Source: an uncultured Rikenellaceae bacterium (GTDB lineage: Bacteria > Bacteroidota > Bacteroidia > Bacteroidales > Rikenellaceae). From it: 5,136 nt of DNA. The stretch covers positions 1 through 5,136 of the forward strand of contig CAMRVW010000137.1 of the NCBI GenBank assembly GCA_947054185.1. The letters run 5' to 3'. The notes beneath the pieces were generated by a model. It had not been told where the DNA came from. It did not search any database and worked only from the letters and a program-made list of their open reading frames with translations. Shown here one piece after another: positions 1 through 4,960 of the stretch. Position numbers and translations under genes: made by a program. Position 1 is the stretch's first letter, and every line of letters starts with the position of its first letter.

Positions 1-734
1 ATGCTGCACTGGAGCTTTCTGCAGCCGATCTTACCGTATCGATCGACCCGACGGACTCGTCGTATTACAGCATCAACCTAAGGTCGCTCGAACGTGCGAT
101 ATCGTCGCAGATAAAGGGAGTGGAGCTGATAGGTGTGCTCAACAACGAGGTGAGGATACGTTCTGACAAGTATGCCGAGAAGATTGTGCCGCTCAAACCC
201 ATCATCAAGTTCGACCAGAACGCCCAATATATGCAGTTGGGGCCAACCGTGTTAGAGCCATCTGCCATAGTGATAAAAGGACCGGTAAAAAATGTGGAGG
301 CTATAGATTACGTGGAGACGATGCCCGTGGTGGTGGGGCTCGACAAGCACGACTATGTGGGCATAGTGCCGCTGAAAGAACCAGACGGGGTGGAGACATC
401 GGTACATGAGGTTAAATATAACGTCGACATAGACCGTTTTACCGAGTATAAACGCATAAAGAAGGTGGCGGTGCGAGGTGCATCGGGCGATTTCATAGTG
501 TTGCCCGAGTCGGTGACGGTGAAATACAATGTGGCCGTATCGAGGATTTACAAGATTGAAAATGAGGAGTTAAAGGCCTATATAGATTACGACCGCAACA
601 ACATAAAGGGTGACGACGGATATTTGGGCAACAACAAATTTTTAGTCAAGCTCGACGGGTTGTTCAACGGCATAGGCCAGATAGACATTTCACCGCGATA
701 TGTCACCGTACTGAAAGAAAGCGACACAAAATGA
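1..734 (+). CDS. YbbR/CdaR-like repeat protein, 5'-truncated by window edge
   Basis: The frame is open from base 3 to the TGA at 732-734, giving the last 243 residues; the true start lies upstream. The GTG at position 120 is an internal valine codon, not a start. The visible part is beta-rich and looks like tandem YbbR-type domains: short strands with GP and LP turns, such as IVIKGPVKNVEAI, followed by VRGASGDFIVLPESVTVKYNV. No membrane segment is visible; family members usually have one near the N-terminus, which would be outside the window. The TGA overlaps the coaE ATG (ATGA), implying translational coupling. In Bacteroidota this gene commonly sits between yajC and coaE. In Firmicutes the related CdaR modulates the c-di-AMP synthase CdaA, but no cdaA is visible here, so that role should not be assumed. 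The family call is from overall pattern and context. Confidence 0.85.
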   Translation, partial: AALELSAADLTVSIDPTDSSYYSINLRSLERAISSQIKGVELIGVLNNEVRIRSDKYAEKIVPLKPIIKFDQNAQYMQLGPTVLEPSAIVIKGPVKNVEAIDYVETMPVVVGLDKHDYVGIVPLKEPDGVETSVHEVKYNVDIDRFTEYKRIKKVAVRGASGDFIVLPESVTVKYNVAVSRIYKIENEELKAYIDYDRNNIKGDDGYLGNNKFLVKLDGLFNGIGQIDISPRYVTVLKESDTK

Positions 735-1318
735 GCGTCAGAATAGCCATAACAGGGGGCATAGGCAGCGGTAAAAGTACTGTGTGTGTGGCCGTGAGGG
801 CGATGGGCTATCCCATATACGACTCTGACAAAGAGGCGCGGCGCATAATGGAAGAGAAGCATGATATAATAGCGGCCATGGTGGAGGTGTTCGGCCCAGA
901 GACGTACGTAAACGGGCATCTCAACAGGCGTTCGGTTGCGGAAAAGGTATTTTCGTCGCCGGACAAATTACAGAAACTCAACAGCATAGTACACCCTGCC
1001 GTGATAGCCGATTTTTCAGATTGGGCATCGAGGCAAAACAGCAGACTTGTGTTTGTGGAGACGGCGATACTCTTTGAGAGCGGACTCGACAAGGCGGTCG
1101 ACAACATTATAGCCATCATTGCGCCCGACGAGCTTCGCATAAAGCGCGTTGTAAAGCGCGACGGATGTACCGCCGAAGAGGCAAAAAAACGCATCGACGC
1201 CCAAATGAAGCAAGAGAAGCTGGCCGAGTCGGCCGATTACGTGATTACGGCAGACGAGGTAAGACCGGTATTGCCGCAATTAGAGAGTGTGTTGGCAAAG
1301 CTGGAGGGGAGGGTCTGA
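731..1318 (+). CDS. coaE: Dephospho-CoA kinase
   Basis: CoaE catalyses the last step of coenzyme A synthesis, phosphorylating the 3'-hydroxyl of the dephospho-CoA ribose with ATP in the cytoplasm. The product is 195 residues, normal for the family. Visible motifs are the P-loop GGIGSGKS at residues 9-16, DSDKEAR at 31-37 (substrate-side aspartate), the HP pair at 88-89, ETAILFESG at 110-118 (equivalent to the usual D-x-P-L-L-F-E motif, with Glu in place of the first Asp), the lid arginines in RVVKRDG at 139-145, RIDAQ at 154-158, and ADYVI at 168-172. The ATG overlaps the upstream stop by four bases, so this start is well supported. It is the last gene of the plus-strand operon and converges with the zinc-ribbon gene. 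Its final Val codon and stop lie inside a repeated segment (R1). Confidence 0.97.
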   Translation: MSVRIAITGGIGSGKSTVCVAVRAMGYPIYDSDKEARRIMEEKHDIIAAMVEVFGPETYVNGHLNRRSVAEKVFSSPDKLQKLNSIVHPAVIADFSDWASRQNSRLVFVETAILFESGLDKAVDNIIAIIAPDELRIKRVVKRDGCTAEEAKKRIDAQMKQEKLAESADYVITADEVRPVLPQLESVLAKLEGRV

Positions 1319-1333
1319 GCCGAAGGATGACCG
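1312..1333 (+). repeat. Repeat R1, copy 1 (overlaps coaE stop)
   Basis: The sequence GGTCTGAGCCGAAG followed by GATGACCG recurs at 1533-1556, where the two blocks are separated by an extra CT. The first 14 bases and the last 8 are identical between copies. This copy contains the last codon and stop codon of coaE. The 61 bases between it and the hairpin do not align with the corresponding part of the second unit apart from CCACTCCA (1379-1386 and 1634-1641). Confidence 0.8.
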
Positions 1334-1394
1334 AGGTTGAAAAAGGAAGCGAGTGTTAAGAGTGTGCGAGACACTGCCCCACTCCATATATTTC

Positions 1395-1515
1395 AAAAGG
1401 CGTTGCACCGTGTGATGCAACGCCTTATATGTGGGGATTCCTTTTAGGTGCCGCGGGAGGAATATATGCCTTGGCGGCCACCCGTGATTTGATGGGGGTC
1501 GCGGGAGCGAATGCC
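1395..1515 (+). repeat. Repeat R2, copy 1 (about 120 bp)
   Basis: This segment is highly similar to 1654-1776, with a few substitutions and single-base indels. It begins with the AAAAGGCGTTGCA hairpin, then has GTGGGGATTC, TTAGGTGCCGCGGGA, TTGGCGGCC and CCCGTGATTTGATGGGGGT, and ends near ATGCC. It lies between convergent genes. Short minus-strand open frames run through it, but the two copies differ by indels that shift those frames, so it is not coding. Confidence 0.88.
1397..1426 (-). terminator. Perfect 11-bp hairpin, probable (bidirectional) terminator 1
   Basis: AAGGCGTTGCA (1397-1407) pairs perfectly with TGCAACGCCTT (1416-1426) around an 8-base loop. It lies 78 bases after the coaE stop and can also serve the minus-strand operon. 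The T tract is short on both strands: TT then ATAT on the plus strand, TTTT then GAAATATA on the minus strand. It is therefore called as a terminator from position between convergent genes and stem strength; efficiency is uncertain. Confidence 0.65.
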
Positions 1516-1532
1516 GGCCAAACTAAAAGTGT

Positions 1533-1556
1533 GGTCTGAGCCGAAGCTGATGACCG
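1533..1556 (+). repeat. Repeat R1, copy 2
   Basis: Second copy of the segment that overlaps the coaE stop codon, with a CT insertion at 1547-1548. The preceding bases (GGCCAAACT, from 1516) weakly resemble the coaE coding tail GGCAAAGCT (from 1294), which would fit a duplicated remnant of the coaE 3' end; that extension is suggestive only. Confidence 0.75.
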
Positions 1557-1653
1557 GTCGGGGGGATGGAGGCCTAAGTCGGAGAATTTGTTGCACATGC
1601 CAGAGGGGTGGGGAGCGGATTTTATAGCGGAGGCCACTCCACCCTATTGTCAT

Positions 1654-1776
1654 AAAAGGCGTTGCACCGTGTGATGCAACGCCTTTATATTGTGGGGATT
1701 CCCGTTTAGGTGCCGCGGGAGAATAATGCTTTGGCGGCCGCCCGTGATTTGATGGGGGTGGCGGGGAGGTTATGCC
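1654..1776 (+). repeat. Repeat R2, copy 2 (reaches the zinc-ribbon gene stop)
   Basis: Second copy of the roughly 120-bp segment at 1395-1515, offset about 259 bases. Differences include TTTATATTG for TTATATG after the hairpin, GGGAGAATAATG for GGGAGGAATATATG, and GGCGGCCGCC for GGCGGCCACC, which makes a 10-bp palindrome at 1733-1742. Similarity continues to the TAA (1770-1772) of the minus-strand zinc-ribbon gene and slightly beyond. Confidence 0.88.
1655..1686 (-). terminator. Perfect 12-bp hairpin, probable (bidirectional) terminator 2
   Basis: AAAGGCGTTGCA (1655-1666) pairs perfectly with TGCAACGCCTTT (1675-1686) around an 8-base loop. It lies about 83 bases past the stop of the minus-strand operon, so it is the first strong hairpin that transcript meets. 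The minus-strand tail reads CCTTTTATG, the plus-strand tail CCTTTATATTG; both T tracts are short. It is the sister of the hairpin at 1397-1426 with an identical loop. Confidence 0.7.
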
Positions 1777-2540
1777 TCCTCGTTATCCTCTTCTTCGATT
1801 CGGTCTGATATCAGGATGCGACCGCAATATTCGCAGATTATGATTTTCTTGCTCATTCTGATATCTAACTGACGCTGAGGCGGTATGCGATTGAAGCATC
1901 CACCGCAAGCGTCGCGTTTGACGGGCACGACGGCGAAACCGTTACGCATGCCGCTCCGTATCTTGCGATAGGCAGACAAAAGGCGTTCGTCGATGCCTGA
2001 TGCGACCTCTTCGGCCCGGCTGCGAAGGGTTTCTATCTCTTTGGCAGTCTCTTTATCGATGCTTTCGAGCTCGGCGCGTTTGTTTTCGAGGTCTATCTTA
2101 CGGTCGGTAAGGTTGGCCTTGCACTCTTCGATGCTCTTCTTTCTGGTTTTGGCGACAGCGGAATACTCTTTTATGTGCTTCTCGCACAACTCTATCTCAA
2201 GTTTTTGATAGTCAATCTCTTTAGCCAAAGACTCGAACTCGCGGTTATTACGTACGTTAGATTGTTGCTCTTCGTATTTGGCGATCTTTTGCTTGGCCGA
2301 CTCGATATCGTCTTTCTGCGACTTGGCCTTGCGGCTGAGGTCGTCAACCTCGGCGACCAGATTGCGAAGACGGGTCTCCATACCTTCAACATCGTCTTCA
2401 AGATCTTGAACCTCAAAGGGCAACTCGCCCTTAAGACGGTTGATTTCGTCTTCCTGAGACTCGATCTGTTGTAAACGATAAAGGGCGATAAGTTTTTCTT
2501 TGGTACTTACCTCCTTGCTCTCTTGCTTCTTTGTTGTCAT
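1770..2540 (-). CDS. Coiled-coil protein with C-terminal C4 zinc ribbon (DUF164 / zf-RING_7 type)
   Basis: The product is 256 residues. Residues about 15-205 are almost entirely charged heptad-like helix (long coiled coil), with the conserved NNREFESLAKEI stretch at 98-109 typical of this family. The C-terminus carries a four-cysteine zinc ribbon: C212-x2-C215 and C236-x2-C239 in CGGCFNRIPPQ and CEYCGRIL. The tail is acidic. The architecture suggests a cytoplasmic protein that binds nucleic acid or a protein partner through the ribbon; its exact biochemical role is not established to my knowledge. It is the last gene of the MerR/Nif3/zinc-ribbon operon, starting 3 bases after the Nif3-like stop, which supports the ATG chosen. 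A promoter-like box inside the preceding gene could give it separate expression. Confidence 0.93.
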   Translation of the reverse strand: MTTKKQESKEVSTKEKLIALYRLQQIESQEDEINRLKGELPFEVQDLEDDVEGMETRLRNLVAEVDDLSRKAKSQKDDIESAKQKIAKYEEQQSNVRNNREFESLAKEIDYQKLEIELCEKHIKEYSAVAKTRKKSIEECKANLTDRKIDLENKRAELESIDKETAKEIETLRSRAEEVASGIDERLLSAYRKIRSGMRNGFAVVPVKRDACGGCFNRIPPQRQLDIRMSKKIIICEYCGRILISDRIEEEDNEEA

Positions 2541-2543
2541 ATC

Positions 2544-3329
2544 TTAATATAGGTATATTACCGGGTTGGTGTATGCCGACGCATGTCGGACTGCAAAGTT
2601 AGTGAATTTTTTTGTTAAAATATCATAAAAAATTTCAACAACATATCTTTCAGTCTCGAAATGGCCTGCGTCGACCAATGTTATGACCCCTCGGGCATCG
2701 AAAAAATCGTGGTATTTGAAATCGGCGCTCACATAGACATCGGCCCCCGCTTTTATCGCGTCGGCCGACAGAGAGGCTCCCGAACCGCCGCACAGAGCCA
2801 CAGTGCGCACATTCGAACATGTGGGTGCGGTATGACGCAAGCATCGGCAACCGAATGTGTCACGCACCTTGTCAAGAAAAAGACCGACGGGGAGGCTCTC
2901 GGCAAGACAACCCACCACCCCGAGACCGGCACCATCGTCATTGCAGCCGACCAACGGACGCATATCGGCAAGGCCCAGTTTTTCGCCCATCTTGTAACTG
3001 ACGCCGTTATATGCCTTATCGACGTTTGTGTGGGCTGCGATTATGGCCACATCGTGCTTTAAGGCCTTTATAAGCATACGTGTCGAGGCGTCGTCGGGAG
3101 TGAGGCTTTTGAGACCTCTGAAGATGGGAGGATGGTGCACCACTATCGTATTCAACCCGCAGGCGATGGCCTCGTCGAGCACCTCTTCGGTCATGTCGAC
3201 AGCCAGAAGCACACCGGCAGAGGTCATGGAGGGATCGCCCACCTGCAAACCGCAATTATCGTAACTCTCTTGTAACGAGAACGGTGCAAAGCCATCGAGC
3301 GCAGATATTATATCGCTTACCTTAACCAT
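2544..3329 (-). CDS. Nif3-like dinuclear metal-centre protein (YbgI/DUF34 family)
   Basis: The product is 261 residues and matches the Nif3/YbgI family, whose members form hexameric toroids with a two-metal site per subunit. Visible metal-site motifs are HHPPIF (H65, H66), AHTNVD (H100, D104) and DAGHFETE (D220, H223, E227). Other family blocks are ESYDNCGLQVGD at 21-32, LCGGSGASL at 179-187 and GADVYVSADFKYHDF at 195-209. The length corresponds to the compact YbgI-like form, without the PII-like insert found in about 365-residue relatives such as SA1388. A hydrolase role, such as GTP cyclohydrolase-like activity, has been suggested for the family, but the physiological substrate is unsettled. 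It is the middle gene of a three-gene minus-strand operon, with 3-base gaps on both sides. The ATG is supported by the canonical VSDIISALDGFAPFSLQESYDN start. Confidence 0.96.
   Translation of the reverse strand: MVKVSDIISALDGFAPFSLQESYDNCGLQVGDPSMTSAGVLLAVDMTEEVLDEAIACGLNTIVVHHPPIFRGLKSLTPDDASTRMLIKALKHDVAIIAAHTNVDKAYNGVSYKMGEKLGLADMRPLVGCNDDGAGLGVVGCLAESLPVGLFLDKVRDTFGCRCLRHTAPTCSNVRTVALCGGSGASLSADAIKAGADVYVSADFKYHDFFDARGVITLVDAGHFETERYVVEIFYDILTKKFTNFAVRHASAYTNPVIYLY
2593..2601 (-). promoter_or_regulatory. Candidate internal promoter -7 box (TAACTTTGC) inside the Nif3-like gene
   Basis: On the minus strand this reads TAACTTTGC, a full match to the Bacteroidota sigma-factor -7 consensus TAnnTTTG, about 52 bases upstream of the zinc-ribbon start. 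It is encoded by the conserved C-terminal Thr-Asn-Phe-Ala codons of the Nif3-like protein. No TTTG -33 element is obvious upstream; the region there is T/A-rich. It may be chance produced by coding constraint. Confidence 0.35.
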
Positions 3330-3332
3330 ATT

Positions 3333-4004
3333 CTAATCTAAAACAAACAAAGGGACACCCTTTTCGTGAAGCTCCGAAACCTTGTCGGCCGTAACATCGG
3401 GGACATTGTATGCGACCCGGAAAGAGTGCACATCAGACTGTATGTCAGGATGTTGCAGCACTATGTCACGAGGAAGCGACTCAACGGCAGGGGCTATTCG
3501 CTCTGCGGTGTCGTGCAAGGTGCGATCTGAATCTGCACGGCTGAGGGTGAAAGTACGTTCGTCGGGAGCGGATGACGGTGTCGAAGAGTGCGCCCCGGAC
3601 ACAGACGGCTCGGAGTCGTTATCGTCTGATGACCACACAACCAACTCTTTGTTGCGTTTGTCGAAGTTGGCAAGCTCTATATTTACCGCTTCAAATGTGC
3701 TTTTAAGCACCAGAAGCCTCTCGCGCATCTCTTCTCGCTTTTCAAAACCGTCGCTCGGGGTGTTCAACTCACGCGCAACGGCTTCGAGCTTCATGCCCAA
3801 GTCTTTGGTCAGATGGTGTATGCGCTTGAGTGTAACGATATCTTCGGGCGTGAAAAGACGGTTGCCCTTTTTGTTTTTATGCGGCTTGAGCTGAGGGAAA
3901 TATTTATCCCAGTAACGCAGAACTGTCGGAGTGAGCGAAAACATATCTGCCACCTCGCTCACCGTATAATAGATCCTCTCTTGGTTATCTGACTCGTTAT
4001 TCAT
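3333..4004 (-). CDS. MerR-family transcriptional regulator with long C-terminal extension
   Basis: The product is 223 residues. Residues 12-81 form a MerR winged helix-turn-helix: YYTVSEVADMFSLTPTVLRYWDKYF (12-36), the wing KKGNRLFTPEDI (45-56), then the second helical pair to ARELN (77-81). Residues about 88-124 form a charged helix likely to be the dimerising coiled coil. A Ser/Asp/Pro-rich linker follows (about 125-160), then a C-terminal segment (161-223) I cannot assign. There is no cysteine anywhere, so a mercury-, copper- or zinc-sensing thiolate site is excluded. It is first in the operon with the Nif3-like and zinc-ribbon genes, and divergent from the flavokinase. In Bacteroidota many MerR proteins at such loci are only about 110-130 residues, so the extension is notable. 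The effector is unknown; autoregulation is likely but inferred. Confidence 0.93.
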   Translation of the reverse strand: MNNESDNQERIYYTVSEVADMFSLTPTVLRYWDKYFPQLKPHKNKKGNRLFTPEDIVTLKRIHHLTKDLGMKLEAVARELNTPSDGFEKREEMRERLLVLKSTFEAVNIELANFDKRNKELVVWSSDDNDSEPSVSGAHSSTPSSAPDERTFTLSRADSDRTLHDTAERIAPAVESLPRDIVLQHPDIQSDVHSFRVAYNVPDVTADKVSELHEKGVPLFVLD

Positions 4005-4174
4005 ATAAGCCTCAATACTTTAACCTGCACATCTATACATGATGGCGCAAAATTTTGTGATAAAAATACAAAAAATAATTAATATTGCATGGCGTTTTTA
4101 TTTCAGGCGCCATATTCGTCATTCCGGCACGAAAAAATAATTATCACAATTCAACTATTTGTTATATTTTCAAC
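4005..4174. promoter_or_regulatory. AT-rich divergent intergenic region between MerR and flavokinase genes
   Basis: This 170-base spacer must hold the promoters for both divergent transcripts. It contains a 10-bp palindrome CAAAATTTTG (4048-4057), a perfect 9-base inverted repeat TTGTGATAA (4055-4063) and TTATCACAA (4141-4149), and a 6-bp hairpin ATGGCG/CGCCAT (4089-4094 with 4108-4113). On the minus strand AAATTTTGC (about 4047-4055) matches TAnnTTTG in all but the first base, as a weak candidate for the operon. No coding potential was seen; an open frame from a TTG at 4085 into the flavokinase resembles nothing. Confidence 0.6.
4163..4170 (+). promoter_or_regulatory. Possible flavokinase -7 box (TATATTTT)
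   Basis: The sequence matches TAnnTTTG except for the last base and ends only 4 bases before the flavokinase ATG at 4175. This is nearly the same geometry as the better box before the LptF/LptG-type gene. No -33 TTTG element is visible at the expected distance. In such AT-rich DNA a 7-of-8 match can be chance. Confidence 0.3.
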
Positions 4175-4549
4175 ATGAACATAAAAATATCAGGCATTGT
4201 GACAGACGGTGCCAAAAGAGGCAGGACAATAGGATTTCCGACCGCCAACATAGCTTTAGATGCCGCTTATAAGGTTGAAAACGGGGTATATGCCGTAAAA
4301 ATCAAGTTCGACGGGATGACTTTAGACGGTGTCGCCAATGTGGGGACGCATCCGACAGTTGAGGAAAGTCGACTCACCTTGTTAGAGGTACATATATTCG
4401 AATTTACATCAGATATTTACGGTAAAAAAACAGAGGTGATACTAATAGCGAAAATCAGGGATGAAAAACGTTTCAAGTCGATAGATGAACTGAAAGCTGC
4501 GATACAGAATGACTGTAAAGTTGCCCGGGATATTTTAACCAAATGTTAA
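4175..4549 (+). CDS. Stand-alone riboflavin kinase (flavokinase domain only)
   Basis: Riboflavin kinase makes FMN from riboflavin and ATP. The 124-residue product is a complete flavokinase domain: ISGIVTDGAKRGRTIGFPTANI (5-26, with the PTAN nucleotide/Mg motif at 22-25), GVYAV (37-41), GVANVGTHPTV (52-62), LLEVHIFEF (69-77, with E71 as the likely catalytic base), DIYGKK (80-85), IRDEKRFKSIDEL (94-106) and NDCKVARDIL (112-121). In most bacteria this is the C-terminal half of RibF (about 310 residues) behind an FAD synthetase domain; here the upstream sequence is non-coding and AT-rich, so the N-terminal half is absent. The start at 4175 is preferred because the domain begins immediately; the in-frame extension from 4085 resembles nothing. 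GC is about 42%, below the roughly 52% of coaE. Motifs are intact, so a working gene is likelier than a fragment. Confidence 0.86.
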   Translation: MNIKISGIVTDGAKRGRTIGFPTANIALDAAYKVENGVYAVKIKFDGMTLDGVANVGTHPTVEESRLTLLEVHIFEFTSDIYGKKTEVILIAKIRDEKRFKSIDELKAAIQNDCKVARDILTKC

Positions 4550-4960
4550 TAATGCATATTTACACTTTATAATATCACAATAAAGCAAATTATAGCACGT
4601 ATTACACCATAAATAAACAAAAGCGCCATAAATATACGACAAAGCATATTATTTAGTTAAATAAAACAAATTCAAACATAATATATTATAAAACATTAAA
4701 TTTACGTCATATGAAATAATAGTATATAACATATCAAAATATATTTTCAAACTATTTGTTAATTATATCACATTGATCACAATATTTACACTCCATTAAA
4801 TCATCGTATCATCAAACATAAGGTAAAGATAACCGACTGAAAACAGTGTATCGACTTGTTTGCGAGGTATACAATTTCTTTTCAAGAACGATCAGTCCGA
4901 GCATAACAAAATTTCGTCCTTCGGCTGCGGGTTCAAACAAATTTTATTAACTTTGCGGTT
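4550..4960. other. Very AT-rich intergenic region before the LptF/LptG-type permease
   Basis: I find no credible gene, tRNA or strong hairpin in this 411-base spacer. GC is about 20% over 4561-4800 by hand count, then rises towards 4930. No GC-rich terminator is visible after the flavokinase. Short motifs recur from the spacer upstream of the flavokinase: ACTATTTGTTA at 4154-4164 and 4751-4761, and ATCACAAT at 4143-4150, 4574-4581 and 4776-4783. A consensus promoter box lies at its end. Confidence 0.7.
4948..4956 (+). promoter_or_regulatory. Bacteroidota-type -7 promoter box (TAACTTTGC) for the permease gene
   Basis: TAACTTTG is a perfect match to TAnnTTTG, preceded by AT-rich DNA as is usual in this phylum. 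It ends 5 bases before the permease ATG (the intervening bases being CGGTT), so transcription would start at or within a base or two of the start codon. No clear TTTG -33 element is present at about 19-21 bases upstream. Confidence 0.65.

Noticed and set aside
1..81. ATG at position 1 as a gene start
   Set aside because: This frame stops at TAA after 26 codons; the real frame (starting at base 3) is open through the edge and continuous with the YbbR-like protein.
1165..1359. Plus-strand 64-residue frame overlapping the coaE 3' end
   Set aside because: It is an out-of-frame Arg-rich shadow of coaE running into the spacer.
1425..1653. Two overlapping minus-strand open frames of about 70 residues in the GC-rich spacer
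   Set aside because: They run through the R2 repeat and the second copy has indels that break the frames; composition is low-information Pro/Ser/Arg and nothing matches a known family.
1312..1776. CRISPR array or transposable element
   Set aside because: Only two copies of each repeat, of unequal length and spacing, with no transposase, terminal inverted repeats or target duplication.
2661..3062. Plus-strand 133-residue frame antisense to the Nif3-like gene
   Set aside because: The opposite strand encodes all the Nif3 metal-site motifs; this frame has none of its own.
3382..3894. Plus-strand 170-residue frame antisense to the MerR gene
   Set aside because: Ser/Arg-rich shadow of a gene with clear MerR motifs on the other strand; no recognisable domain.
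4089..4113. ATGGCG/CGCCAT hairpin as a terminator or riboswitch (for example an FMN riboswitch before the flavokinase)
   Set aside because: The stem is only 6 bp with a 13-base loop and no T tract, and none of the conserved FMN-riboswitch (RFN) sequence blocks are present in the 170-base spacer.
4085..4174. N-terminal extension of the flavokinase from a TTG at 4085
   Set aside because: The 30 added residues resemble no FAD synthetase or other domain, while the family domain begins right at the ATG at 4175.
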